DNA of 64,000 nt from Candidatus Sedimenticola sp. (ex Thyasira tokunagai). GTDB taxonomy: Bacteria; Pseudomonadota; Gammaproteobacteria; Chromatiales; Chromatiaceae. Shown here piece after piece: positions 55,215 through 64,000 of the stretch. The position numbers and the translations under genes are program-made. The stretch's first letter is position 1, and every line of letters starts with the position of its first letter. Under the pieces are notes generated by a model. That model was not told where the DNA came from, did not search any database, and saw only the letters and a list, made by a program, of their open reading frames with translations. Where the stretch lies: contig CP134874.1 in assembly GCA_037318855.1 (NCBI GenBank), positions 1,984,598 to 2,048,597 on the forward strand, in the 5' to 3' direction.

Positions 55215-58200
55215 CCACTACAAAAACCTTTGAGCTGTGGGTTTATTTCTATGTCTAAATTCCCTTTGATGCTTTGTAGCTGGTAAAAATCAATCGGCTT
55301 GCGTTTTGTACCGTTGTCCATGGGGTCTTGTGTTTTACCAAGGCTTTGATTTCTACCGATGTATAGATCACCACCGATTTCGGTGAGGCGTGACGCTTCG
55401 ATCCGATCAAGTTGTTGATTGCCGTCAATGCGAAGGCTGCCGCCCACTTTTTTTAATTTAGGAAAGGCGATGGTTTCGAGCTTTTTGTTGCCATTGAAGT
55501 AAATGTCACCGGTAACTTCTTCAAGAAACGGTAAGTAAATTGCGAGTAAGTTGGTTGTTTCGATGTAAAGATCGCCCTCGATCTTTTTGTAGTGCGCATC
55601 TTCCAACTGTTGGTAAAGCTCATTGGAGCGATGATAGTCATCACCGCCGATGTAGATGTCGCCACGATGGATGCGGTCTGCGCTGGTGTTATTTTTCCAT
55701 TGGTTGACGCAGCGGGTTGCGCTGGCGCTTCCTTTGCTTGGGTAGCCAGTAGCAAAGTTGATGCCGTGGTAATTAAATTCACGTTTGTCGATTAAAGCGG
55801 TGCTGCTTTGCAAACGCAATTCACCTTGGAAGATGGGGTCGATGGTTGGTTGTTTAGCCGCTTGAGTAACATCTAACAGGCTGGCAAGTTCTTTTTGACT
55901 GGGAATGCGCCAGCGCATATTGCCGTGGTTGAGTGCATTGCAGTTGTCGGCGAGTTGATGGATTGACGAACCTTTGGTGGTGTCTTTTGCCCAGAATAAA
56001 CCGGTGGCGAGATCTTCAACATAATCGCCGTGGTTGAGGTAATGCTCCTCAGGCGGCTTGGGTTTGCTGGGACTATCTGAGACACAGATAAAACGTGCCT
56101 TGTTGCGTTCAACGATTCGACTATAGCTGCGCCCATCTTCGAGATGTATCGCCCAATTGCTGTAGCTGTAAGGTGATTGTGCATCGAAGGTTGGACTGAG
56201 CGTCCAGTATTCTGCGGCTTGTGCGCCTTCGATCATGCTGTCGTCGACCTTGATCCCGGAGCGTTTGTAATTAATCAGCGAGTGCAGTTCTAAGCGTGTG
56301 GGTACACGGAATTTACCTGCACCATCCCAGATGCGGCGGCAGAAGTTGTGCGCGGTACGCAGCGGCACTTCGCCTTGTAGTTTTTGCGGTAAGGCACTGG
56401 GTTTTAGCCAAGTCAGTCCACCAGCCTTATCATGAACCAGTTCATCTCGGGTTTGACTTTGAATCAACCAAGGGTCGTTTAGTAGTGGCAGTTTTTGACC
56501 ATTGACTTGATTGACCCTAAACCATTCATGTTGTTCTTCGACCGGGCGAGGGCGATTGAGGTCGCCTTCAAACAAAGCGACAAGATCAAGACGCGCATAG
56601 GGAGTGCTGTTGCGCGGATCGGTGATTGGAATACCAGTGTGACGCAAACGTTTGCTAACTTGATCAGGTGTCAACTCGGGATGTTTGCCAAGCAATGCGG
56701 CAACCGCGCCTGTGGTATGCGGTGCAGCCTGGCTGGTGCCGCTCATCACAGTATCACCAGCAACAATCTCTGCGCCAGGTGCGAGCATGGTGGTTAAGCT
56801 TGAAGTGTTGGTGAAGCAGGTCAGTTTATCTTCTTCGGTTGGCGGTTGGCGGTGGGCAGGTTTGCGGTCTGACTGAGCCGCCATCGTAAACTGCGCCAAC
56901 ACTGACAACGTCAGGAAGGCAGGCGGGTGACTTCATGCCGTTGGGGTTGTTTTCATTGCCCGCTGAGGCAACGGGGATAATGCCGGCGCGACGTGCTTCG
57001 TAAATGGCTGCGCCATAGGGTGAGTCTACTTCGCAACCTGCTGGATAGAAGCGGCCGCCACCAAAGCTCATGTTGAGTGCGACGATGTTGTAAACCTCTT
57101 TGTTTTGAATCGCCCAATTGATTGCCGCAATCGCGTCTGTGGGGGAGATGCGTTGGTTAGGCTTGACCACATCGGCTGCGATAATTTTGGCGTAGGGGGC
57201 AACGCCACGCGTGCCTGCTGCGATGGCGGCGACGTTGGTGCCATGAAAATTGCCATTGTCACGTTGACCGTCATCAAAAGCGGTGAAGTCTTTGGCAAAA
57301 ACAACACGGCAGTTTGGTCCAGCGGAAGAACATTTACCGAACGTTTCACGGCGATAATCAACCCCACTGTCCAAGATCATCACGCTGGTTCCTTTACCTT
57401 GATAGCTAGGGTCGGGCAGGCCGAGTGAGGAAGGTAATAGGTGGTGGTTGACCAGCTTTCTGCTTTGCACAAGATGCAAGTCCATTTCGGTGTTTTCGGC
57501 AATGCTGTGGAACCAAGGGGCTTGTTTGAGTTGCTCTCGGGTTTGGTCACTAGCGGTGTAGACCAGTAGGGTTGTCATTTCGTTATAGGCGTCGACAACC
57601 TTGGCGCCAAGATCTTCGGCAAATTTTATAAATTCATCCTTCCTACTCGTGTATATATCGAGCGTTTTTTTGCGCAAGCTTGGTTTATCCAAAGTGGCTT
57701 TTGAAGCGCGTTGTTGTTTCAGTAAGTGATCTTGCACATCATCAAATTTAAGCGTGACGATGCTGACCTTGCCGTAAAAATAGGTCGGCACTGGTTTTGT
57801 ATTTTCCATTCTTGCTGCTTAGGCTGACCTTGCTGATACCTGCGGCATTAGCAGGAGCAACAAAACGTATCAGGGTGTCGGTATGTTCTAGAACTTTTGG
57901 TTGGCTATTCCCAACTGTCAGTGTGACATGATTAAGATTTTTGCCGATGATGCTTATAGGCACATTTCCTGATACATCGGTTGCCTTGGGTTTTATCCGC
58001 TCAATGCTTGGCTTGGGCTGGTCGTAATAAGTGAAGGGAAAATAGCTAGCTGATCCGTCATTGTTGCTGACGTCTAGCTCGACTTCACCAGCAGGGTGTG
58101 CTGGTGCGTTGAACACCAGTTGTTTTTTTTGTTGACTGAGCGGTTGGACTGGAAAATTGTCGACCTTAAGTTTTGCTTCTTGCAGGTTGTCCCCTTTTAT

Positions 58201-58346
58201 TGTGACTTTTGTGCCGCCATCACTGAGCGCTAGATTAGGTTTGACTGAATTAATCTTAGGTGCGCAAGAGGTTAGCAATAAAAGGCCGAGCAATAATGAA
58301 GATGACTTTAGTAGGAAACTCCCCCGCTTTTGCACACACCCATTTG

Positions 58347-59147
58347 TTAAGCTGCTCTGCATTCATACTCTTCAGGGCTTAAATAGGCCACCGATGAGTG
58401 AATTCGTATTTTGTTATAAAACCCCATATATTGCGTAATCATACCGCGAAGCATATCTTCCCGCCTGAATTGTCGTCCATGATAGCGCTCCGCCTTGAAG
58501 TTATGAAAAAATGATTCCATGTGTGCATTGTCATTCATTGAAGCTGGTCGATTCATGCTTTGTGTCACTCCCCGCATTGCCAGCCTCTTGGTATAGGCAT
58601 CCGCTCTATACTCTATACCCCGATCTGAATGAAAAATAAGACCCGGATGAACACCTCTATTCTTAAAGGCCTGATTGATAGCTGCTAAGGTCAATTTAGC
58701 ATCTCGATTCTTACTTAACGACCATCCAACTACTTTACGGCTAAACTTGTCAATCACTACCGCCAAGTATCTCCATTCACCGTCTACTTGAAGGTATGTC
58801 ACATCGCCCACCCATATCTTATTTGGTCTATCAGCGACCACGTCGAGTATTCGATTGGGAATACGTGCAATAAACTCCAGATGGCTCTTCTTTGAACGAT
58901 AGAGCGTTGCTACACGAGCTTTAAGGCCATTTTCCCTCATAATTCTGGCGACTCTCTTTTCTCCAATTCTAATCCCCTTCGCCTTCATTTTCTCAAATAC
59001 TTTCGGGCTTCCATATAACCTCCCACTTTTGCAAAAGATTTCATAAATCTGTTCAAAAAGTAGTTCATCATCCTGTTGCCGTTGACTTATCCCTCTACGT
59101 TGCCAGGAATTATACCCATCGCGTGTAACCCCATATACCCGGCACAT
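58347..59147 (-). CDS. IS3-family transposase OrfB (element B)
   Basis: A 266-residue DDE transposase: RLYGSPKVFEKMK and HTH-like KGIRIGEKRVARIMRENG, Asp in WVGDVTYLQVDGEW, Asp in FHSDRGIEYRA, Glu in NAHMESFFHNFKAE. Normally made as an OrfAB fusion. A different subgroup from element A. Confidence 0.92.
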   Translation of the reverse strand: MCRVYGVTRDGYNSWQRRGISQRQQDDELLFEQIYEIFCKSGRLYGSPKVFEKMKAKGIRIGEKRVARIMRENGLKARVATLYRSKKSHLEFIARIPNRILDVVADRPNKIWVGDVTYLQVDGEWRYLAVVIDKFSRKVVGWSLSKNRDAKLTLAAINQAFKNRGVHPGLIFHSDRGIEYRADAYTKRLAMRGVTQSMNRPASMNDNAHMESFFHNFKAERYHGRQFRREDMLRGMITQYMGFYNKIRIHSSVAYLSPEEYECRAA

Positions 59148-59179
59148 CAGGCTTATTGAATGGCTATCTCGATTCTCAT

Positions 59180-59509
59180 TTATGAACTCGAAGATTTCCC
59201 TTTTTGTTGTAAAGAGTGCTGGATGGCTTTTTTTAAAAGGGCATGCTCCTCCTTGAGTAAATTATGTGCGCGCTCAAGCTTTCTTAAACGCTTAAGCTCA
59301 GACTTTAGATCTGGATCGATATTTATATTTTTCTTCTTAACCATGATTTGACCTCGTCGCACTTCCATGCGCCAACGATAAAGCATGACCTCATGAATAT
59401 CGAGGGCTTCTGCTACATGAGTAGCAAGAACACCTGGAATCTCAGTCAGAGCAACAGCTGTTGCCTTAAAGTCATCATCGTAATTGTTGTAGTGCTTTCT
59501 TCGTGCCAT
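59180..59509 (-). CDS. IS3-family OrfA (element B)
   Basis: A 109-residue DNA-binding protein: YDDDFKATAVALTEIPGVLA and EALDIHEVMLYRWRMEVRRG (helix-turn-helix) followed by a leucine zipper (LKRLRKLERAHNLLKEEHAL). Complete. Confidence 0.9.
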   Translation of the reverse strand: MARRKHYNNYDDDFKATAVALTEIPGVLATHVAEALDIHEVMLYRWRMEVRRGQIMVKKKNINIDPDLKSELKRLRKLERAHNLLKEEHALLKKAIQHSLQQKGKSSSS

Positions 59510-59565
59510 TTGACACCTCCATATCGTTAGATGGAGGTGTGTGCATTATCGGGGGAAGTTCCGTA

Positions 59566-59820
59566 GGTGATAGGTTTTTTTGTTATTCATTGCTGCTTAC
59601 CGTAAGTTTTGTTTTATTTATCCTACCGCAGGTTTGGGCGATAGGGAGCTCCGTTGGTTATTATTGGCACTTGGGGCACCAAGCGCTTGCACGTTGGCCG
59701 ATGTTGATTGTTTTGACTATTGTGCCACAAGCGTAACTGGGTTCGCCCATAAACGGATAGCTTTTGTTGAAAATGATCGGGCTTACCGTCCTGTTGTTGA
59801 AAGTCTTTGATTGTTAGATT
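59566..59820. other. Spacer between peptidase and DUF4393 genes
   Basis: Upstream region of the peptidase gene. TCTAACAATC directly after the DUF4393 stop resembles an attC core, but no convincing paired arm was found. Confidence 0.35.
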
Positions 59821-60528
59821 TCATTGATTTACCCTTAATGTACATGCCTCAACTAAACGCCTTCCCAATACCGCAGGATATATAATTGAGAATATTTGGC
59901 CTCCACCCCAGGTTGTAGGTAAAGATATACAACCAAGCCGCGCTAGATTTGCTAATGCAAAAGTAACCTCTTCATTTGGGGCAATAGGTTTTTCTTTATC
60001 ATCTTCATCTTTTATAGTGACAATATTTGGTAACTCTGCGGTTACAATTTATTTATTCTTAATCTCATCTTCTGACAGTGCATAGATAACAGATATAATT
60101 CTTGCTTCTAAATGAGATAAGCGCTCTAGAATGTCAATGTACGAACGGTTTAGGTTGATTTCGTTGCCTTCAATAGTTGAATTAACTAGAAGCTTTGCCC
60201 ACAAGTTTTGTAAATAATCATCATCTTCAAGCGATGCGGCTTCCAGTAGTGGAATAGCAAACTTAAGTGGGATTTGCTTAGTCGATGCTTGAATACTAAT
60301 TTCTTTTTTATATTCATTTGCTCTTTGCATAAAACGCACTTGTCTTTCCCAGCGCATGTATTTTAATTTGTCTTCAAATATGCCGATGCCATGTTCTAAA
60401 GAGCCAGAAATAAACTGGGAAATGAAGCCACCAAACTCTCTGCTTGCGTCTATTGCTTTTCCTGTAGTTTTTGCAGTTTCCTGAACAGCTTTTGCTGATT
60501 CGTTTACTACTTCAATTTCATCAGTCAT
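59821..60528 (-). pseudogene. DUF4393 (Abi-alpha-like) cassette gene with internal stop
   Basis: ATG 60528 reads through QFISGSLEHGIGIFEDKLKY, RWERQVRFMQRANEYKKE, IPLKFAIPLLEAASLEDDDY and LWAKLLVNSTIEGN to SEDEIKNK, then TAA at 60049-60051. The same frame goes on for 75 codons (IVTAELPNIVTIKDEDDKEK ... LARLGCISLPTTWGGGQIFS) to TGA at 59821, matching the rest of the DUF4393 fold. Such proteins are linked to abortive phage infection in some bacteria. The first 159 residues may still be made. attC2 is immediately upstream. Confidence 0.72.
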
Positions 60529-60542
60529 ATTTCTATCCTGAA

Positions 60543-60608
60543 ATCTAACGTTGCCTTCAGCGGAGCATGCGCGTCAGCGACTGCATCCGCTGGAAGGCCT
60601 GGTTAGCC
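60543..60608 (-). other. Integron attC site
   Basis: Minus strand: GGCTAACCAGGCCTTCCAGC to GCTGAAGGCAACGTTAGAT. The arms pair with the offset inner boxes typical of attC. 66 bp, between two minus-strand cassette genes. Its first core overlaps the stop of the preceding cassette gene. Confidence 0.85.
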
Positions 60609-60974
60609 ACTATTACCTGCATAAAAACTAATCACAGCTATTACCCAAAATATAATCCAGCTTAGGTGCTTCCCTTTCGTGAACCCAAATGAAAATATAC
60701 CACTAACGAGAAAAACGGTTCCAATAGTGAATAGCATGGTTTGTGCGAAATCGTTTTCACCACTTGGTATAGCCAATAAAATGTAGGCAAAGCCTAACCA
60801 TGCGACAGTAGTGATATGCCATGCGAAGCGCAATGTTCTTTTGGTGAAGTAGTCACCACCAAATAGGTGCGGAATATTCTCCCTTTGAAACAGACGAATA
60901 AGTATGAATCGTTCTCCAAGGTATGAATGGATTGCTCCAATAACGACACATAGTACTGCGGCTATTTCTATCAC
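60603..60974 (-). CDS. Cassette-encoded four-helix membrane protein
   Basis: A 123-residue protein with about four membrane segments (3-20, 50-68, 78-97, 103-120) and no recognised family. It fills a cassette between two attC sites: start 20 bp from the upstream attC, stop within the downstream one. Function unknown, as for most cassette products. Confidence 0.7.
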   Translation of the reverse strand: MIEIAAVLCVVIGAIHSYLGERFILIRLFQRENIPHLFGGDYFTKRTLRFAWHITTVAWLGFAYILLAIPSGENDFAQTMLFTIGTVFLVSGIFSFGFTKGKHLSWIIFWVIAVISFYAGNSG

Positions 60975-60993
60975 GTATTTATCATCTTTTTAT

Positions 60994-61059
60994 GGCTAAC
61001 ATCTAAGCATTTATCTGTTGTGCGCAGTTCAGCATGACGGATAAATGTCTGTTGGACTG
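60994..61059 (-). other. Integron attC site
   Basis: Minus strand: GTCCAACAGACATTTATCC to GGATAAATG-like arm CAGATAAATGCTTAGATGTTAGCC (split pairing). Cores GTCCAAC and GTTAGCC flank the arms. It precedes the membrane-protein cassette. Confidence 0.75.
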
Positions 61060-61318
61060 AGCCGCTTCTTGCACGGCGCTCTACTTTAATAGGGGATTGT
61101 TTTTTGGACTAAACGGCACTTGATGGCCGGTGATAGGTTGTGATCGTCTCTTCATCCATATACTCCTGTTCAGCATCGCAACTCCCCTTCACTTAATGGG
61201 GCTTTCTACCCTTTTTACCCGATTTTCATTCAGTTTGCACCCTCCAGGTCGCAATCGTCCATAAGCAAGCCGTAGCCTGCCCGGTATCCTTCTCCTTATC
61301 TCACCCTCACAATGAGGG
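61060..61318. other. Spacer between attC and IS91-like transposase
   Basis: No gene seen. It must contain one end of the IS91-like element, but the border could not be set. Confidence 0.4.
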
Positions 61319-62476
61319 TCACCCACCCTCATAGCGTCTGGGCAGTAAGTGCGCGATGATCCTGAGCTGTCCCTTGTGGCACGTTGGGCAGGGGTAGCCT
61401 TCAAAGAGCACCTCTGTTGCCATCCCGACCCCGCTTTCACTCTCTTGAGGTGTCGCCAACAACTCTCTAATCTGACTCAGACACCTTTTCCGGCAACAGT
61501 TCGCCAGGTATCCAAAGTGACGGATACGCATAAATCCCTTGGGCAGGACGTGGAGCAGGAACCGTCTGATTAGCTCTTCAGGTTTCAGGGGGAGGGTTTT
61601 TCGTTTGTCGTGGTCCCGGTAATCTTTGTAGCTCAAGAGCACTTTGCCCCGGTCATTTATTCCCTGTAGTCGATGGTCACTCAGTGCAATGCGGTGACTA
61701 TAACGGGCCAGATAATCGATTACCGTGGCGGTGTAATGGAGACAGGGCTTGCTGTACACCACCCACTCTACGGCCATGAGTTGGTTCAGGGTCTCCTTAG
61801 TCTGCAGGGTATCTTTCAGGCGGGGCAGTTCTCCACTACCAATGCTGTGCCGTAACCGGCTGATAAAGCCGCCCCGGAAGTGTCGGGAGAGCGCTCTCAC
61901 CGGAAACAGGTAGTCGCCTTTAACGCCCTGCCAATGCCTGCCGCTGCTCAATGCACCACCTGGCACCAGGCAGTGAAGATGGACATGGCGGGTCATGACC
62001 TGCCCCCAGGTGTGGAGGGCGGCCACCATACCGATACGACCCTTCAGCCGTTTACGGCCAAAGCTGTTCAAGGTGTTCCAGGCAGATTCAAACAGCAGCC
62101 CGTAGATCTCTCGTGGCTGGATCGCCATCCATGGATTGAGTATGTGGGGGAGAGTAAACACCAGATGGTGATAGGTCACCGGCAGGATATTGGCCTGTTG
62201 TTTCATGCTCCACGCTTCGGTGGCCTTATTCTGACAGCCTGGACAGTGGCGGTCACGGCAGGAGAAGTAGTGCTCCTGTTGACCACCGCAGTGGTCACAC
62301 TGCAGCTTCATTCCCCCCAGGGCTTCGGTGCGGCAGTCGAGGATGTGGTGGCAGACCTGCCACTGGCGCTTGCTTAGGGGGTGATTCTGGGCGTGTGACT
62401 CCAGGTGCTGCTGCATGATGCTTTGCATCGATGACCGTTCAGTCATGATCCACCTCCAGCCCAGCGACCAAATCAT
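61319..62476 (-). CDS. IS91-family HUH transposase
   Basis: A 385-residue rolling-circle transposase. An N-terminal zinc domain (CHHILDCRT, CDHCGGQ, CRDRHCPGCQNKATEAW) precedes the HUH motif in RHVHLHCLVPGGALS and the catalytic YxxxY in DYLARYSHRIALSD. All key residues are present. It overlaps the upstream recombinase gene by 38 bp, an arrangement known for IS91 relatives that carry an integrase. Confidence 0.9.
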   Translation of the reverse strand: MIWSLGWRWIMTERSSMQSIMQQHLESHAQNHPLSKRQWQVCHHILDCRTEALGGMKLQCDHCGGQQEHYFSCRDRHCPGCQNKATEAWSMKQQANILPVTYHHLVFTLPHILNPWMAIQPREIYGLLFESAWNTLNSFGRKRLKGRIGMVAALHTWGQVMTRHVHLHCLVPGGALSSGRHWQGVKGDYLFPVRALSRHFRGGFISRLRHSIGSGELPRLKDTLQTKETLNQLMAVEWVVYSKPCLHYTATVIDYLARYSHRIALSDHRLQGINDRGKVLLSYKDYRDHDKRKTLPLKPEELIRRFLLHVLPKGFMRIRHFGYLANCCRKRCLSQIRELLATPQESESGVGMATEVLFEGYPCPTCHKGQLRIIAHLLPRRYEGG

Positions 62477-63245
62477 GAGCCCCGCTTCCTTCCTTGTAGC
62501 TGGGTACCCAATGGACGTAGCGCAGTGTCGAATGGAGGTCTTGGTGTCCTAGTAGGTGTTGCAGCCGATGTATTTGTATGCCTGCTTCTAACTGGTGGGT
62601 GGCATAGGCATGACGTAGGCCATGGATACCGCCCATCTTCTCTACACCAGCCTGCCTCTTGGCCCGCTTAAAGGCTTTCTGGATAGAGTTTTCACTCAAG
62701 GGTATATCCATGGTACGACTTGGAAACAGCCAGGTTCTCGGATGACAGAGTTGCCAGTAATCACGCAGTTGATATAGCAGTGTCGGCCCCAGGGGTAGCA
62801 GACGATCCCGGGCGCCTTTGCCTTGTTCGATACGCAGTAGGCAGCGCTCACCATCAATATCTTTTACCTGGAGGTGGGTCAACTCACTGACCCGCAGACC
62901 ACAGCCGTAACAGAGACTTAACATCATACGATGCTTCGGGTTTTTGCAGGCACTGAGAATATCTGCAACCTCTGATCTGTTGAGTAGCTCCGGTATTCTC
63001 TGCTTGCGCTTCGGTGTCGGTATCTCCATATCAAAGCGCTGCCATTGCAGCACCTTTAGATAGAGAAAACGGATACCATTAAGTGCCAATCGGCAGCTTG
63101 ACCAGGCCAGCTTCTTCTCTGTCGCCAGATAGACAAAGTAGCGCTTGACCTGTTCCAAATTAAGTTTGGCGGGGGAACGATGGTAGTAGGCAGCCAGTGC
63201 TTGAACTGCATACAGATAGCTCTGGTGGGTGCGGGGAGAATCCAC
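62439..63245 (-). CDS. Tyrosine recombinase of the IS91-like element, frameshifted near start
   Basis: A 268-residue phage-integrase-fold protein: Arg in YGCGLRVSELTHLQV, HGLRHAYATHQLEAG (HxxR), LLGHQDLHSTLRYVHW (His and Tyr), so the catalytic set is complete. Upstream codons in another frame read MIEAMTVRGFSP, which should continue into RTHQSYLYAVQALA; one base appears missing at about 63235. Translation may instead begin at GTG 63245 with a slightly short N-terminus. Confidence 0.82.
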   Translation of the reverse strand: MDSPRTHQSYLYAVQALAAYYHRSPAKLNLEQVKRYFVYLATEKKLAWSSCRLALNGIRFLYLKVLQWQRFDMEIPTPKRKQRIPELLNRSEVADILSACKNPKHRMMLSLCYGCGLRVSELTHLQVKDIDGERCLLRIEQGKGARDRLLPLGPTLLYQLRDYWQLCHPRTWLFPSRTMDIPLSENSIQKAFKRAKRQAGVEKMGGIHGLRHAYATHQLEAGIQIHRLQHLLGHQDLHSTLRYVHWVPSYKEGSGAHDLVAGLEVDHD

Positions 63246-63399
63246 GCACCGTCATGGCTTCGATCATTTTGTTGCGTAAGGGAGTCATTGCCTCTCTCCT
63301 TGTTGCCTGATCCTGAATGGACCATACAAAGAGTGTTGTCGATGACTCGGTAGAGGGCTACTGCCTCTGGGGGTGGTAGATGGGGGGCTCCGCGAAGCG

Positions 63400-63480
63400 G
63401 TTTAGTTCAACAGTTTATTCATAGGATTCCATCCGATATGACATTTCTGTTGACCATGCCATGAGTAATCGTGGAATCAG
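63400..63480 (-). other. Integron attI site, copy 2
   Basis: Identical to 52190-52260 on the integrase side. Towards the cassettes it reads AAACTGTTGAACTAAACCGC; GAAC is also a typical IS91 target, and the following CCGCTTCGCGGAG hairpin may be the IS91 terminus. Confidence 0.6.
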
Positions 63481-63777
63481 GAAATAAAATCTATAGTAAC
63501 AATAACTTAACTCCTTTTATGTGATAACGCAACTGCAAGATAATAGGATTGGTTCCATATATCATGTTCTGTTTATCGTCTGTTCTTGTCTAGTAAAGAA
63601 TACTTCTCAATGTATTGAAATATATGCAAAATCAGAGTAACTGTTGATGTGTGATTAGCGTCATATACGGATTTGATCCGCTGATTTCTGTTTTCTCTGG
63701 CATTTGAGTAGAAACCTATCGACAGATGTTTAAAATAAAATAGAACAAAGAAAGAACTAAAAAGAAGTGGCTGATAT

Positions 63778-63891
63778 ATGGATGACATCCCTCACTACAT
63801 CGATCCGAAGTCTCCCCATTTGATGGATAGGTTTCGGATTTTTACACGTACATTGCATCTGGCCTATGCTACTGAGAAGATCTATACATAC
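63778..63891 (+). pseudogene. intI: Integron integrase N-terminal remnant, copy 2
   Basis: MDDIPHYIDPKSPHLMDRFR, then TRTLHLAYATEKIYTY, after which homology ends at a junction with the NUDIX upstream sequence. 38 codons remain of an integrase. No nonsense codon within, unlike copy 1, but the deletion is larger. Confidence 0.75.
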
Positions 63892-63923
63892 AGGTGCGTC
63901 TCTCCATAAGACCAGCTTAGCCA

Positions 63924-64000
63924 ATGCGTGAATCAGTAACAGCGATTTTTGTACACAATGACGATATTTTTATCATCAAGCGTCAGGAATACCTGCGGGC
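63924..64000 (+). CDS. NUDIX-type hydrolase, 5' end, continues past window
   Basis: MRESVTAIFVHNDDIFIIKR then QEYLR to the window edge, identical to the fragment at 53316. Here the gene may be intact. The Nudix box lies beyond the window, so the family is tentative. Confidence 0.5.
   Translation, partial: MRESVTAIFVHNDDIFIIKRQEYLR

Larger units (their letters stand above)
58314..59562 (-). mobile_element. IS3-family element B
   Basis: A 1,249-bp element with ends GGAAACTCCCCCG (left) and, inverted, GGAACTTCCCCCG (right), each followed by an inner TGCACACACC; GTA flanks both sides (58311-58313, 59563-59565). Removing it with one GTA restores the signal peptide MNNKKTYHLLKSSSLLLG. Both ORFs look intact. 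Confidence 0.9.
63409..64000 (+). repeat. Direct repeat of the attI-integrase-NUDIX segment
   Basis: 63409-63890 matches 52190-52672 with few changes, and 63895-64000 matches 53287-53392. Between the two matching blocks the first copy has about 615 bp more (rest of the integrase, RNA copy 4, IS630 fragment). The repeats are in the same orientation and bound about 11.2 kb. Confidence 0.85.

Noticed and set aside
59590..59820. Fourth attC site after the DUF4393 stop
   Set aside because: A TCTAACAA core is present but no complementary partner core or inner arms could be found.

Overview
The window looks like the chromosome of a gammaproteobacterium of moderate GC. The strongest taxonomic cue is the run ffs (SRP RNA) - dnaX - ybaB/ebfC - recR, a gammaproteobacterial arrangement. 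A 180-kDa NAD-glutamate dehydrogenase, NorE/NorF, fhs plus folD and an SLC13/RCK permease would suit a respiring environmental or symbiotic sulfur-oxidiser type, but the species is not determined. The genome is unusually rich in small repeats, MITEs, insertion sequences and decaying genes.

Layout. 1-1963: 5' part of mobA (running off the left edge), an ORF-less group II intron, and copy 1 of a 287-bp structured-RNA mobile element. 1964-9582: a DSF (diffusible signal factor) quorum-sensing cluster: rpfF, rpfC, a dedicated acyl carrier protein and ketoacyl synthase, a CFA-synthase-like methyltransferase and the HD-GYP regulator rpfG. 10158-14480: thrH, a MerR regulator with its probable operator, a thiolase followed by two decayed beta-oxidation genes, a bacteriohemerythrin and a REP-transposase remnant. 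14594-23288: PocR-GGDEF cyclase, chalcone-isomerase-like protein, RNA-element copy 2, an RND pump subunit, a queuosine-mannosyltransferase-like enzyme, a YbaK deacylase and a second HD-GYP protein. 23581-36940: fhs, a secreted YiiX-type hydrolase, a ferritin-like protein, a PLA2-like protein, norF/norE, folD, an SLC13 permease, LysE, a hydrolase and an ACC-deaminase-like enzyme. 37056-48522: GGDEF-EAL protein, ffs-dnaX-ybaB-recR, hinT and gdh.

48523-64000 is accessory DNA: two degenerate integron platforms (two attI/integrase-start copies as direct repeats, three attC-like sites, cassette genes on the minus strand) wrecked by IS66, two IS3-family elements, an IS91-like element, an IS630 fragment and two more copies of the structured-RNA element. 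Many insertions can be undone on paper: removing an element plus one target duplicate restores an open reading frame. This recovers an OsmC protein, a cassette lipoprotein, the integrase N-terminus and a roughly 1,180-residue lipoprotein/subtilisin with DUF1566 and L-domain-like repeats.

The most novel item is the 285-301 bp element found four times (1437-1723, 16743-17029 minus, 51759-52059, 52695-52979). Its arms show compensatory base changes between copies, so it is a folded RNA. Two copies interrupt genes with exact borders and no target duplication. In these traits and in its core it resembles IscB/IsrB-associated omega RNA (HEARO), but no nuclease or transposase gene accompanies any copy here.
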